64,000 bases of DNA, taken from positions 881,001 through 945,000 of the forward strand of contig NZ_CP118260.1 in NCBI RefSeq assembly GCF_013337045.2, in the 5' to 3' direction. Shown here piece after piece: positions 1-8,317 of this stretch. Numbering within the stretch: position 1 is the first letter of the stretch; the number at the start of each line of letters is the position of its first letter. The stretch comes from Agrobacterium vitis. Its GTDB lineage: Bacteria; Pseudomonadota; Alphaproteobacteria; Rhizobiales; Rhizobiaceae. The notes under the pieces are model-generated. The model was not told where the DNA came from. It searched no databases and worked only from the letters and a program-made list of their open reading frames with translations. The position numbers were made by a program, and so were the translations under genes.

Positions 1-663
1 GATGCGCACGGGATCGCCGAATTGCGGCTTGGCAAGATCGACAATACCGATCTGTTCCGGCGCGCCGACATGAACCGGCGCGCCATGCACCGCCGGAAAC
101 CGACCGGAAATTGTCGCGGCATCGGCAACCCGCGAGGCGGGGATTGGCCGCATCGACACCACCATATTGCCATGCAAACGGCCTGCCGGGCGGCAGGGTT
201 GATTGGTCAAATACATCGGTACATTGCTTTTATCGGTCATGTGGCGGATCTCGATGCCCGCTTCCACCATCGGCGTCTCAAAGGTGAAGCTGCATCCGAT
301 CAGGAAGCTGACGAGATCGGGATGCTCGGCCCAGGCGGCGGTGGCATCGGGTGTTTCCTCGGCCAGCTTGCCATCGCGCCAGATCCGGTAGAGCGGCAGG
401 TCGGTGCGCAGATCGGCGCCCTTGGCGAGTTCGGTCAGATGCGAACCGGGATCGGAGACGTCAAGGACCGGGCAGGCCTTGGGATTGCGTTGCGCATAGA
501 GCAGGAAGTCAAAGGCCCAGTCGCGTGGCAGCACGATCATGTTGGCCTGGGTAAAGCCGGGGGCGACGCCAGATGTCGGTTCCACAGCTCCATTGCGATA
601 ACGGGCGCGGGCAGCACGAGCCGGTTCGACATCCCAATGCGCCAGATGCTTCAAGGCAATCAT
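1..663 (-). CDS. YcsI/DUF1445 family putative hydro-lyase (D-glutamate cyclase-related), 3' end outside window
   Basis: The reverse strand is open from an ATG at 663 through the left edge, giving 221 residues of an unfinished protein. The start is supported by a GGGGAGAG ribosome binding site seven bases upstream. The N-terminal half carries the family pattern [20 protein letters not shown] followed by [19 protein letters not shown], typical of DUF1445/YcsI proteins (usual length about 260-270 aa). The mammalian relative (DGLUCY) contains this domain and interconverts D-glutamate and 5-oxo-D-proline; the bacterial activity is less well defined, so the reaction here is inferred. It is the distal gene of an operon with pxpA and a YcsG-type transporter, the same trio as Bacillus subtilis ycsF-ycsG-ycsI, which fits a role in 5-oxoproline or D-glutamate handling in the cytoplasm. 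Confidence 0.85.
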   Translation of the reverse strand, partial: MIALKHLAHWDVEPARAARARYRNGAVEPTSGVAPGFTQANMIVLPRDWAFDFLLYAQRNPKACPVLDVSDPGSHLTELAKGADLRTDLPLYRIWRDGKLAEETPDATAAWAEHPDLVSFLIGCSFTFETPMVEAGIEIRHMTDKSNVPMYLTNQPCRPAGRLHGNMVVSMRPIPASRVADAATISGRFPAVHGAPVHVGAPEQIGIVDLAKPQFGDPVRI

Positions 664-674
664 TGTCTCTCCCC

Positions 675-1439
675 CTATGCTGTTAGAAACGGCTGGACGG
701 CAATGCCCTCAGCCTCGAAGCGCCTGCGGATTTCCTGGGCAATGGCGACAGCGCCGGGGCTGTCGCCATGCACGCAGATCGACTGCGCCTCGACCTTGAT
801 CACGCTGCCATCGATGGCTTCCAACGTGCCTTGGCGGGCAAGCTGCACCATGCGGCTGGCGATCTTTTCCGCGTCATGCAGAACCGCGCCCGGTTCCCGG
901 CGCGAGACGAGCTGGCCTTCCGGCGTATAGGCGCGGTCGGCAAAGGCTTCCGCCACGGTGCTCAGGCCTGACATGCGGGCCAGCTCAAGGATGGGTGCGC
1001 CTGCCAGACCCATCAGCACCAGCGAGGGATCGATGGCGTTGATGGCATCGATCACAGCCTGGCCCTGACGGGCATCATTGGCGATCCGGTTGTACAGCGC
1101 ACCATGCGGCTTAACATAAGTAACTGAGGTGCCGGCGGCAGCCGCCATGCCTTTCAGGGCGCCGATCTGGTAGATCACGTCGGCGATCAGCTCTTCACTG
1201 GTCACGTCCATGTCGCGCCGGCCAAAGCCGACGCGGTCAGGATAGGACACATGGGCACCAATCGATACGCCGTTTTTAGCAGCGGCCTTGACGGTTTTCC
1301 AGATGCCGGACGGGTCGCCCGCATGAAAACCGCAGGCGATATTGGCGCTGGAAACCACGGCCAGCATGGCGCTATCGTCGCCCATGCTCCAGGCGCCGTA
1401 GCTTTCTCCAAGGTCGCTGTTGAGATCGATGGCAGCCAT
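675..1439 (-). CDS. pxpA: 5-oxoprolinase subunit A (LamB/YcsF family), copy 1
   Basis: 254 aa, the normal length of LamB/YcsF proteins. Hallmarks are [14 protein letters not shown] at the N-terminus, [13 protein letters not shown] near residues 32-44, [16 protein letters not shown] near 60-75 and VKPHGALYN near 110; these histidines and acids line the active site of the TIM-like barrel. In characterised PxpABC, PxpA hydrolyses the activated lactam made by PxpB and PxpC, giving glutamate from 5-oxoproline. The start at 1439 has an AAGGAA site upstream. This copy lies between the DUF1445 gene and the NRAMP-like gene, but pxpB and pxpC are not beside it; they are about 12 kb away next to a second pxpA. 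The two copies may therefore share PxpBC or act on different substrates. Confidence 0.93.
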   Translation of the reverse strand: MAAIDLNSDLGESYGAWSMGDDSAMLAVVSSANIACGFHAGDPSGIWKTVKAAAKNGVSIGAHVSYPDRVGFGRRDMDVTSEELIADVIYQIGALKGMAAAAGTSVTYVKPHGALYNRIANDARQGQAVIDAINAIDPSLVLMGLAGAPILELARMSGLSTVAEAFADRAYTPEGQLVSRREPGAVLHDAEKIASRMVQLARQGTLEAIDGSVIKVEAQSICVHGDSPGAVAIAQEIRRRFEAEGIAVQPFLTA

Positions 1440-1471
1440 GTGCGTTCCTTCCTTGTTTAAAGCTTCAGCGT

Positions 1472-2749
1472 TTACAGGCCAAGCAGGGCGAAGATTGGCC
1501 CGACCGATTTATAGGCCATGTACCATGTCAGCGCGCAGGTGAGGACGCCGAGGATCAATAGCCAGCGCGGATAGCGATAGCCGCCCATCAGGTCGGACCG
1601 CGCCCAGGCGGCATAGATAAAGATCGACAGGCCGATAGGTAGGATCAACCCGTTCAGGCCACCAACGAAGACCAGCATTTGCGCGGGCGGGGTGGTCATG
1701 ATGATGTAGAAGAACAGCGAAATGGCGATGAATGCCACGGTGGCGAGATTGCGCGCCCGCTCGCTCATATCCTGTTTGAAGGCGGTCAGGAACGAGACCG
1801 ATGTATAGGCTGCGCCGATGACGCTGGTGATGGCGGCGGCCCAGAAGATGACGCCAAACAGGCGAAGTCCGATATTACCGGCGGCGCTCTGGAAGGCTTG
1901 TGCAGCCGGATTGGCGCTTTTGCCGGAAATGTCGATGACCACACCGCTGGCGACGACGCCAAGCACAGCCAGGAACAGCACATAACGCATGACGCCCGTC
2001 ACGGCGATGCCGGTCAAGGCGGCGCGGTTGACGGCACCGAGATTTTCAATGCCGACGGTGCCCTTGTCCAGCAGGCGATGCGCGCCGGAATAGGTGATGT
2101 AACCGCCGACCGTGCCGCCGACAATGGTGGTGATGGTGGCAAAATTGATGGTGTCGGGCAGGATCGTCTGGCGCAGTGCCTCAAACAGTGGCGGGCCGGA
2201 TACATAGGCGACAAACAGCGTCAGGGCGATCATCAGCAAGCCAGCGACGATGATGAAGCGGTCGATTGCCAGCCCTGCGCGCTTTGATAGGAAAATGCCA
2301 ATGGACAGCAGGGCGCTGATGGCGCCGCCCCATTTCGGGTCAAGGCCGAGCATGGCGTTGAGGCCAAGGCCGGTGCCGCCGATATTGCCGATATTGAAGA
2401 ACAGCCCGCCGATAATCACCAGAACGGCAAGCAGATAGCCGGAGCCGGGAATGGCGGCATTGGCAATATCTGAGGCGCGCATCCGGGTGAGTGTGACGAT
2501 CCGCCAGATATTCAGCTGGACGACGAAGTCGATGATGATCGAGGCGAGGATGCCGAACGCGAAGGCTGCTCCCATGGTCGCGGTAAAGGTGGCTGTCTGG
2601 GTAATGAAGCCCGGCCCGATTGCTGATGTTGCCATCAGGAAAACCGCCGCTGTCAGCGCGGCGCGTCGGGTTTTGGGGGATTGTGGTCCTGAATTATTTG
2701 TCACGGCGATCTTCTGCGGATCGCGCGCTGGGACGTGGTTCTGCGCCAT
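1472..2749 (-). CDS. NRAMP-like membrane transporter, YcsG type
   Basis: 425 aa with about 11 hydrophobic membrane segments and a hydrophilic N-terminal tail of about 30 residues. The fold family is NRAMP/APC, and the match is to the YcsG branch that travels with ycsF and ycsI. The canonical transition-metal site is not visible: the TM1 motif DPxN is replaced by GPGF (residues 45-48), and the TM6 MPH motif is replaced by a [12 protein letters not shown] stretch (about 215-226). I therefore infer that it does not move Mn2+ or Fe2+ by the usual mechanism and may import an organic substrate of the pathway. First gene of the pxpA/DUF1445 operon; a GntR-type operator palindrome lies 84 bp upstream of its start. 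Confidence 0.85.
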   Translation of the reverse strand: MAQNHVPARDPQKIAVTNNSGPQSPKTRRAALTAAVFLMATSAIGPGFITQTATFTATMGAAFAFGILASIIIDFVVQLNIWRIVTLTRMRASDIANAAIPGSGYLLAVLVIIGGLFFNIGNIGGTGLGLNAMLGLDPKWGGAISALLSIGIFLSKRAGLAIDRFIIVAGLLMIALTLFVAYVSGPPLFEALRQTILPDTINFATITTIVGGTVGGYITYSGAHRLLDKGTVGIENLGAVNRAALTGIAVTGVMRYVLFLAVLGVVASGVVIDISGKSANPAAQAFQSAAGNIGLRLFGVIFWAAAITSVIGAAYTSVSFLTAFKQDMSERARNLATVAFIAISLFFYIIMTTPPAQMLVFVGGLNGLILPIGLSIFIYAAWARSDLMGGYRYPRWLLILGVLTCALTWYMAYKSVGPIFALLGL

Positions 2750-2832
2750 TGGGAGGCTCCATGGTCATCGTCATCCGCCCCTCTGCGGATGATCCATGCA
2801 GCCAGTCTGCCACGTTTCACAATTCCGTCAAT

Positions 2833-2845
2833 ATTGTTGAACAAT
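2833..2845. promoter_or_regulatory. Putative operator of the GntR/FCD regulator
   Basis: A perfect 13-bp palindrome, ATTGTTGAACAAT, which fits the TNGTNNNACNA operator pattern of FadR/FCD-type GntR regulators. It lies in the divergent space between the NRAMP-like gene (start 2749) and the GntR gene (start 3036), where a shared operator would be expected. The surrounding 60 bp are A/T rich. Binding is inferred from pattern and position. Confidence 0.65.
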
Positions 2846-3035
2846 TTTATTTTATCGTTCCATCATTCTGTTTATTTCATGGGCGAAATGCTTGCGATAT
2901 TGGCAGGACATGCCAATGATGTGGGCAAGTCTGCCCGGTTTTCTGCGCTGCCTTGCTCTGCCGGAGGGCATCGGCAATAGTCCCGGCGAAAGATGGCAGC
3001 CGCTGAACATCTTCGCGGTTGGGCAAGAGGGACCT

Positions 3036-3701
3036 ATGGCAGACGAGGATGAAAGCCTTTCGCTGGCGGAGCGGCTGGTGACAAAAATCCGCGATCAGCT
3101 GATCGCCGGGGAGTTGAAGCCGGGCCAGCGGCTGTCGGAGGCAGCACTCAGCACCCGGCTCGACGTGTCGCGCAATTCCCTGCGGGAAGCCTTCCGGCTG
3201 CTGACCAAGGATGGCTTGCTGCGCCATGAGGCCAATCGCGGTGTGTTTGTCGCCACGCCCAGCATGGCCTCGATCATCGATATCTACAGGGTGCGGCGGC
3301 TGGTGGAATGCAAGGCGCTGGAACAGGCGTTTTCCGGTCATCCCGCTGTCCGGCGGATGCGGTTGGCGGTGGAAACCGCGCGGGCCTGTCGCAATGGCCG
3401 CGACTGGCTGGGGGTCGGCAGCGCCAATATGCAGTTTCATGCCGCCATCGTCGATCTCGCCGACAGCAGCCGCCTCAGTGAATTTTATACGCGAATCGCT
3501 GCGGAATTACGATTGAGCTTCGGCCTGCTGGACGATCCGGAATTGCTGCACGCGCCCTTCGTGGAATTGAATGGCGAAATCCTCGGCCTGCTGGAAGCCG
3601 ACAAGGCGAAAGAGGCGGCTGCCGCACTGGATGCTTATCTGGTTCGCTCGGAGCGCACGGTGTTGGCGGCATTTGCCCGCGCCACGGCGGATGCTGGCTA
3701 A
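3036..3701 (+). CDS. GntR family transcriptional regulator, FCD (FadR) subfamily
   Basis: 221 aa from ATG 3036, chosen because AAGAGG sits five bases upstream and the protein then begins at the usual distance from its helix-turn-helix; the frame stays open further upstream, but that part is not conserved in character. Residues about 8-72 form the winged helix (ERLVTKIRDQLIAGELKPGQ, LSTRLDVSRNSLREAFRLL). The rest is the helical FCD ligand domain (VRRLVECKALEQAF, FHAAIVDLA). FCD regulators usually respond to small carboxylic acids. It is divergent from the ycsG-pxpA-ycsI operon and is probably its local regulator, acting at the 2833-2845 palindrome. The natural effector is unknown; 5-oxoproline or D-glutamate are reasonable candidates from context. 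Confidence 0.88.
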   Translation: MADEDESLSLAERLVTKIRDQLIAGELKPGQRLSEAALSTRLDVSRNSLREAFRLLTKDGLLRHEANRGVFVATPSMASIIDIYRVRRLVECKALEQAFSGHPAVRRMRLAVETARACRNGRDWLGVGSANMQFHAAIVDLADSSRLSEFYTRIAAELRLSFGLLDDPELLHAPFVELNGEILGLLEADKAKEAAAALDAYLVRSERTVLAAFARATADAG

Positions 3702-4166
3702 TCAGAATTCCAGCGCCCGGTTATCGACCACTTCCTTCATTACGAAGAAGGTTCGGGTTTGCCGCACGCCGGGCAGGGCGATCAACTGGCTGCCGTGAAT
3801 GCGGTTGAAATCGGCCATGTCGCCGACCCGGATTTTCAGAAAATAATCGAAATCACCGGCCACCAGATGGCAATCCAGCACGAAATTCAGCTTGGCCACC
3901 GCCGCTTCAAACTCTGCAAAACTGTCCGCTGTTGACCGGTCCAGCACCACGCCGACCATGACCAGCGCCGCCCGGTTCACCTTGGCGGGTGCCACCATGG
4001 CCCGCACGCCGGTGATATAGCCCTGCGCAAACAGCTTCTGCGTACGCCTGTAGCAAGTCGCCGGGCTGATTGAGGCCTGCTCTGCCAGTTCGGCATTGGT
4101 CAGACGACCGTTTTTCTGCAACAGGCGGATCATTTTCAGGTCGATGCGATCCAGCGATTCATTCAT
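3702..4166 (-). CDS. acdR: Lrp/AsnC family regulator of ACC deaminase
   Basis: 154 aa from ATG 4166 (GGAAGA upstream); an ATG five codons earlier at 4181 is a less likely start. The N-terminal helix-turn-helix is LDRIDLKMIRLLQKNGRLTN with SISPATCYRRTQKL as recognition region, followed by the RAM ligand-binding domain (residues about 65-150). It is transcribed away from acdS, the classical acdR-acdS arrangement in which the Lrp-type protein activates the deaminase gene when ACC is present. Its stop codon directly abuts the end of the convergent GntR gene at 3701, so the two share a 3' junction with no spacer. The assignment as AcdR rests on family plus neighbour. Confidence 0.85.
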   Translation of the reverse strand: MNESLDRIDLKMIRLLQKNGRLTNAELAEQASISPATCYRRTQKLFAQGYITGVRAMVAPAKVNRAALVMVGVVLDRSTADSFAEFEAAVAKLNFVLDCHLVAGDFDYFLKIRVGDMADFNRIHGSQLIALPGVRQTRTFFVMKEVVDNRALEF

Positions 4167-4255
4167 GAAAGGATCTTCCATTTTCAGAGGTTAAATAGCA
4201 GAATATATATCAGTTATTTCCAAAAAAGTGAAATATAACGCATTTTATATCACAA

Positions 4256-4281
4256 CTTAGAAAGCACCTTTCACTTCTAAG
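4256..4281. promoter_or_regulatory. Inverted repeat in the acdR-acdS intergenic region
   Basis: The arms CTTAGAA (4256-4262) and TTCTAAG (4275-4281) are perfectly complementary, with a 12-bp spacer. The repeat lies in the A/T-rich 162-bp divergent space about 48 bp upstream of acdS. Lrp-type regulators bind such spaced, weakly palindromic sites, so this is a candidate AcdR box; it could also be a chance repeat in A/T-rich DNA. Confidence 0.4.
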
Positions 4282-4328
4282 AGTCTAGCATCCGAACATT
4301 ATCAACCACCATTTCCAAAGAGGATTCC

Positions 4329-5342
4329 ATGCTCGACGCTTTTGAACGTTACCCGCTGACCTTTGGTCCCACACCGATCGAGAAGCTGGAGCGGCTGACC
4401 GATCATCTCGGTGGCAAAGTGCAGCTTTACGCCAAGCGGGAGGATTGCAATTCGGGTCTGGCCTTTGGTGGCAACAAGCTGCGCAAGCTGGAATATATCA
4501 TCCCCGACGCCATTGCCTCCGGGGCCGATACGCTGGTGTCGATTGGCGGCGTCCAGTCCAACCATACCCGGATGGTGGCGGCTGTCGCTGCCAAGATCGG
4601 CTTTAAATGCCGGCTCGTGCAGGAAGCCTGGGTGCCACATGAGGACGCGGTTTACGACCGGGTCGGCAATATCATGCTGTCACGCATCATGGGTGCGGAT
4701 GTGCGGCTGGTCGATGACGGATTCGATATCGGCATCCGCCGCAGCTGGGAGGAGGCGATTGAAGAAGTGAAGGCGGGGGGCGGAAAGCCTTATGCCATTC
4801 CGGCAGGTGCCTCCGTGCATAAATATGGTGGGCTGGGCTATGTCGGCTTTGCCGAGGAAGTGCGGGCGCAGGAAGCGGCACTGGGATTTGCGTTCGATTA
4901 TATCGTCGTCTGCACTGTGACCGGTTCAACCCATGCGGGCATGGCGGTTGGCTTTGCCAAGGATGGCCGCGCCGACCATGTCATCGGCATTGATGCCTCC
5001 TTCACCCCGGAGCAAACCCGCACCCAGGTGCTGGAGATTGCCCAGCGCACAGCGGATCTGGTCAAGCTTGGCCGTGACATGCGTCAGGAAGACATTGTTC
5101 TGGTCGAGGATTATGCCTATCCGGTTTACGGCGTGCCTTCGGAAGAAACCAAGGATGCCATTCGTCTTGTGGGCCGCCTGGAAGGAATGATCACCGATCC
5201 CGTCTATGAGGGGAAATCCATGCAGGGCATGATCGATCTGGTGAAGAAGGGATATTTCCCGGAAGGCTCGAAAGTGCTCTACGCCCATCTTGGCGGAGCG
5301 CCGGCCCTGAACGGCTATGGGTATGCGTTTCGCAACGGCTGA
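4329..5342 (+). CDS. acdS: 1-aminocyclopropane-1-carboxylate deaminase
   Basis: 337 aa, a PLP enzyme of fold type II. It opens the ring of ACC, the plant ethylene precursor, giving 2-oxobutanoate and ammonia, and so lets a plant-associated bacterium use ACC and lower plant ethylene. The PLP lysine is K50 (GGNKLRK), the catalytic serine region is QSNHT (S77), and Y293-E294 and L321 match the positions (one residue shifted) that separate true ACC deaminases from D-cysteine desulfhydrases. All diagnostic residues are intact. AGAGGA precedes the start. It is preceded by the divergent acdR, and a strong hairpin at 5359-5381 follows it. Confidence 0.96.
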   Translation: MLDAFERYPLTFGPTPIEKLERLTDHLGGKVQLYAKREDCNSGLAFGGNKLRKLEYIIPDAIASGADTLVSIGGVQSNHTRMVAAVAAKIGFKCRLVQEAWVPHEDAVYDRVGNIMLSRIMGADVRLVDDGFDIGIRRSWEEAIEEVKAGGGKPYAIPAGASVHKYGGLGYVGFAEEVRAQEAALGFAFDYIVVCTVTGSTHAGMAVGFAKDGRADHVIGIDASFTPEQTRTQVLEIAQRTADLVKLGRDMRQEDIVLVEDYAYPVYGVPSEETKDAIRLVGRLEGMITDPVYEGKSMQGMIDLVKKGYFPEGSKVLYAHLGGAPALNGYGYAFRNG

Positions 5343-5358
5343 GAAATATCAGCTAGAC

Positions 5359-5381
5359 GACCGGCCCGCATAGGGCCGGTC
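5359..5381. terminator. Hairpin between acdS and a convergent gene
   Basis: A perfect 9-bp G/C-rich stem (GACCGGCCC with its complement) and a GCATA loop. It stands between the stop of acdS at 5342 and the stop of the convergent hypothetical gene at 5392, so it can serve both. No long T-run follows on either strand, so termination efficiency is uncertain. Confidence 0.6.
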
Positions 5382-5391
5382 CGTATACATT

Positions 5392-5874
5392 TCAGCCGCG
5401 AACGCCAGCCTTCTTGGGGGCAAATGCGACGCGAGTCGTGGTGGTTGCTGTGGTCGCAGCGGGCATCCGCTCTACCGGGCGGCGGTTGCTGTTGGCCGAG
5501 ACGGTGCGCATGCCGACCGGACGGATCATGGTCTTGGCTGCGGCGGGACGGGCTACCGGGGTAGGGGCTGGAGCGGGCGCAGCCTTGGCCTTCTGGGCCA
5601 GCGTGACCCAGCGCATGATCGCTTCAAAAGCATGGCGGCCTTCGCGGCGCGCGGTGACCAAGCCGTCTTCGCTGAGCAGACAGGTGGCGCCGATTTCTTT
5701 CCAGTTCGGACGGCCGCCATGCAGTGGCGGGGTGGCCTGACGGACGATCAGCCCGAGCATATAGCTGCGCAAATTCTGGTAATCGGATTTGGCAAGCGCT
5801 GGCGCAAGCCGCACTTCGCAAAAGGTTTCGATTTTCCGATGAAATACCGGAGCGGAAGGGGTCAATCTTGGCAT
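5392..5874 (-). CDS. Hypothetical protein with Ala/Pro/Thr-rich tail
   Basis: 160 aa. I do not recognise a named family. The first 90 residues look globular (HRKIETFCEVRLAPALAKS, then WKEIGATCLLSEDGL and HAFEAIMRWV). The last 70 are low complexity, rich in A, P, T and R, with repeats such as APAPAPTPVARPAAA and a TTATTTT stretch. No signal peptide or membrane segment is visible. The N-terminal half is rather like a DNA-binding or core-binding helical domain, but that is only an impression. It is convergent with acdS and apparently monocistronic. The start at 5874 is the most upstream in a good context. Confidence 0.6.
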   Translation of the reverse strand: MPRLTPSAPVFHRKIETFCEVRLAPALAKSDYQNLRSYMLGLIVRQATPPLHGGRPNWKEIGATCLLSEDGLVTARREGRHAFEAIMRWVTLAQKAKAAPAPAPTPVARPAAAKTMIRPVGMRTVSANSNRRPVERMPAATTATTTTRVAFAPKKAGVRG

Positions 5875-5925
5875 AATACTCGCAACTCATGAATGGCCCG
5901 GCGGTGAGATGCCGGGGTGGCGCTG

Positions 5926-5996
5926 CTACAGCATAATCGGCCCGACCGCAAGCGATTGGGTTGAAAATTATGCAGTATATTGAATATGTTACAGCG
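5926..5996 (-). repeat. Dispersed intergenic palindrome, divergent copy
   Basis: The outer arms (CTACAGCATAAT and GAAAATTATGCAGTAT) match those of the repeats at 45333-45400, 54310-54377 and 56861-56931; the middle is diverged. It lies in the 272-bp gap between the hypothetical gene and the GNAT gene and points the same way as the copy at 56861. Immediately after it, TTACAGCG (5989-5996) and CGCTGTAA (6025-6032) form another inverted repeat. Nothing else is evident in this gap. Confidence 0.5.
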
Positions 5997-6146
5997 TGAC
6001 GCTGGTGTCGTCGCCGACGCTTCGCGCTGTAAGACATGGATGTTAAAATAGTGTTTCACCAGCCAGAGGGAGAGACCGCGAAGCAGCGGTCAATCACCTG
6101 CGAACCGATAGGGGAGCGCCGCTTTACGACTGTCCGGGTGTGTTAG

Positions 6147-7070
6147 TCAACCCAGTGCCTGGCTCGCCAATCCATAAGTGATGGCATGGGGCTCTGAGTG
6201 GCCCTTGTCATCGGCGCTCGGTTCCCCTTTTGGTCCGACTGGCCACGGCGCTCGCAGCGACATGGTGGTGACGGTATCGAACAGGGAAAGCCCGGATTCC
6301 AGCAGAAATTCGGCAAAGGCTCCGGAGCCATGCCGCGTATCGAGCCGCAGGAACCGCCCCTGATGGCGTGCGACATGAGGTCGCGTCACGGCGATGGCAT
6401 CTTCATCGCTGGCGGCAACCACAGGACCGATGACGTGGCCACGCCCAAAGGGCCGGGAGAGGGCAAAAGCCACTATTTTTCCAGCACGCACAAGTGCCAC
6501 GCCTTCCGATAGGGGCAGGAGGTTGCCAAGCCATCGCTGGCGATTTGCACCGAAGGCAAGTTCATCCAGCGCGGCGATATCTGGCAAATCCTCTGATGTT
6601 ATCGCGCGCAGCTCTGCGCCATCGGCTGGCTTTGCTGTCTCCGGCGGCAGTCTTGCCTCGCCCTGACACTGAAAGACCGGGGCTTCGATGGCAAAGCCGA
6701 TGCTGCGATAGAGGCGTCTTGCCGCACGGGTGGAGTTCAGCCCCAGCCGTGCAACGGGAATGCTGCCGAGGATATGCTCCATCAGCCAGCGGCCCGTGCC
6801 CTGCGTTTGCAGGCGTGGCGAGGTGATCACCATGCCGATGGTGGCGAAATTTTCGTCCATGGGAAACCACATGGCCGAGCCAAGCACCCGGTCGATAGGG
6901 TCAATGGCTGCGACGCCTTGGCCATTTGCCAGCAGAAAAGCCCAATCCTCCGTCCGGTGCGGCCAGCCGACGGCGACGGAAAGCCCATGCAGGTGCTCGA
7001 TGCCGACATCATGAATGTCGGTCAACGTCAGTTCAAAGGATTCCACCTGGATCGACGTTTTCACCGTCAC
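6147..7070 (-). CDS. GNAT family N-acetyltransferase with C-terminal acetyltransferase-like domain
   Basis: 307 aa with two halves. Residues about 12-135 form a GNAT fold: AVGWPHRTEDWAFLL, ATIGMVITSPRLQTQGTGRW (the Q/R-x-x-G-x-G/A acetyl-CoA loop is QTQGTG) and STRAARRLYRSIGF. Residues about 150-285 form the second, Acetyltransf_18-like half (LPDIAALDELAFGANRQRWL, GYxxRPF-like ALSRPFGRGHVIGPVVA). Such two-domain proteins are found as singletons in many bacteria, and their substrates are mostly unknown. No operon partner. The gap 7071-7302 upstream holds only a promoter-sized space shared with the divergent dehydrogenase gene. Confidence 0.85.
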   Translation of the reverse strand: MTVKTSIQVESFELTLTDIHDVGIEHLHGLSVAVGWPHRTEDWAFLLANGQGVAAIDPIDRVLGSAMWFPMDENFATIGMVITSPRLQTQGTGRWLMEHILGSIPVARLGLNSTRAARRLYRSIGFAIEAPVFQCQGEARLPPETAKPADGAELRAITSEDLPDIAALDELAFGANRQRWLGNLLPLSEGVALVRAGKIVAFALSRPFGRGHVIGPVVAASDEDAIAVTRPHVARHQGRFLRLDTRHGSGAFAEFLLESGLSLFDTVTTMSLRAPWPVGPKGEPSADDKGHSEPHAITYGLASQALG

Positions 7071-7302
7071 ATTGTCTTCCTTGCATCGGGTAGGTTTGCA
7101 GCAGCGACCGATGCTTATCTAAAGCTGTCCAAGGCAATAGATTCCACTGAAACCGCAGCAATTTCCAGCATGTTTTATCGAAAAACCCATCAAGAGCGAC
7201 ACTTAGCCTGATGAAAGCGCGTTACGTTCACCTCCGACGCTCATTTTGTCGCGCCGGCCTCTTGAATGACATGAGAGAGGACGGTGCAGTTTTAGGATAA
7301 TC

Positions 7303-8226
7303 ATGGCCTTTCTTTTCAACTCAGATCCGGCGCGTGGCGCGGTCTTCGCGCAGGCCTTCGCACGCGACATGCCGGATGTGGATTTTCATGTTGCGCCATC
7401 GACGGTCGATCCTGAGCGTATCCGCTATCTGATGACCTGGTCGATGCCGGAGGAGATCGAGCGCTACACCAATCTCGAAGTGCTGTTTTGCATCGGCGCC
7501 GGTGTCGATCAGTTCGATCCCGCCCGGTTGCCCGATACCGTCAAGCTGGTGCGAATGGTGGAGGATGGCATCGTGCGGATGATGCAGGAATATATCACCC
7601 TTGCCGTGCTTTCCGTTCATCGCAGGCTGCCAGCCTATATTGGCCAGCAACAGCGAGGTGAATGGCAGCCCCTGCCGATATCCCAGGCGCCTGCACGACG
7701 GGTGACGGTGCTGGGCCTGGGCCTGCTGGGGCAGGCGGCGCTGGAGCGGTTGAAGCCTTTCGGCTTTCAGCTGTCGGGCTGGAGTCGTTCGCCGCGTGAA
7801 ATCGATGGCGTTACCTGCCATGCCGGACTAGAGGCCCTGCCGGATCTGCTGGAGCAGACCGATATTCTCGTCTGTCTTTTGCCCCTGACATCAGAGACCC
7901 GGCATTTCCTCAATGCCGAACTGTTTGCAAGCCTGCCGCGCGGAGCATCTATCGTTCACGTCGGGCGTGGGGCACAACTGGATCAGGCGGCGTTGCTGGC
8001 AGTGCTCGATAGCGGCCATCTCGCCAGCGCCTTTCTCGATGTCACCGATCCTGAACCGCTGCCACCGGACCACCCTTTATGGCGGCAGGCGAATGTGATC
8101 ATCACGCCCCATATCGCCAGCGTCACCCAGCCGGAGACTGCGGCCGTGGCGGTGATCGACAATATCCGTCGACATCAATCCGGTGAACAGATGATTGGCC
8201 TTGTTGATCGCGAGCGTGGATACTAA
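7303..8226 (+). CDS. ghrA: D-2-hydroxyacid dehydrogenase, glyoxylate/hydroxypyruvate reductase A type
   Basis: 307 aa. NAD(P)H-dependent reductase of the D-isomer-specific family, probably reducing glyoxylate or hydroxypyruvate in the cytoplasm. The Rossmann glycine motif is [15 protein letters not shown] (about 136-150), followed by SGWSRSPR, whose basic residues favour NADPH. The catalytic Arg lies in HVGRGAQLD, the Glu in DVTDPEPLP and the His in ITPHIAS. The N-terminal half has the GhrA pattern ([24 protein letters not shown]). The gene is followed after 91 bp by a succinate-semialdehyde dehydrogenase, with which it may be co-transcribed; both handle small aldehydes or keto acids. Confidence 0.88.
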   Translation: MAFLFNSDPARGAVFAQAFARDMPDVDFHVAPSTVDPERIRYLMTWSMPEEIERYTNLEVLFCIGAGVDQFDPARLPDTVKLVRMVEDGIVRMMQEYITLAVLSVHRRLPAYIGQQQRGEWQPLPISQAPARRVTVLGLGLLGQAALERLKPFGFQLSGWSRSPREIDGVTCHAGLEALPDLLEQTDILVCLLPLTSETRHFLNAELFASLPRGASIVHVGRGAQLDQAALLAVLDSGHLASAFLDVTDPEPLPPDHPLWRQANVIITPHIASVTQPETAAVAVIDNIRRHQSGEQMIGLVDRERGY

Positions 8227-8317
8227 ATATTTTCCAACTCCAATGGTGCCTGCGATATCGCTACCTATGTTTCAATGGCAGGACGGACCTTTCGTCTCAC
8301 TCTATCAAGGACTTCCT

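Noticed and set aside
22-930. 302-aa open frame on the plus strand at the left end
   Set aside because: It is antisense to the DUF1445 and pxpA genes, has a low-complexity, protein-unlike sequence and no ribosome binding site.
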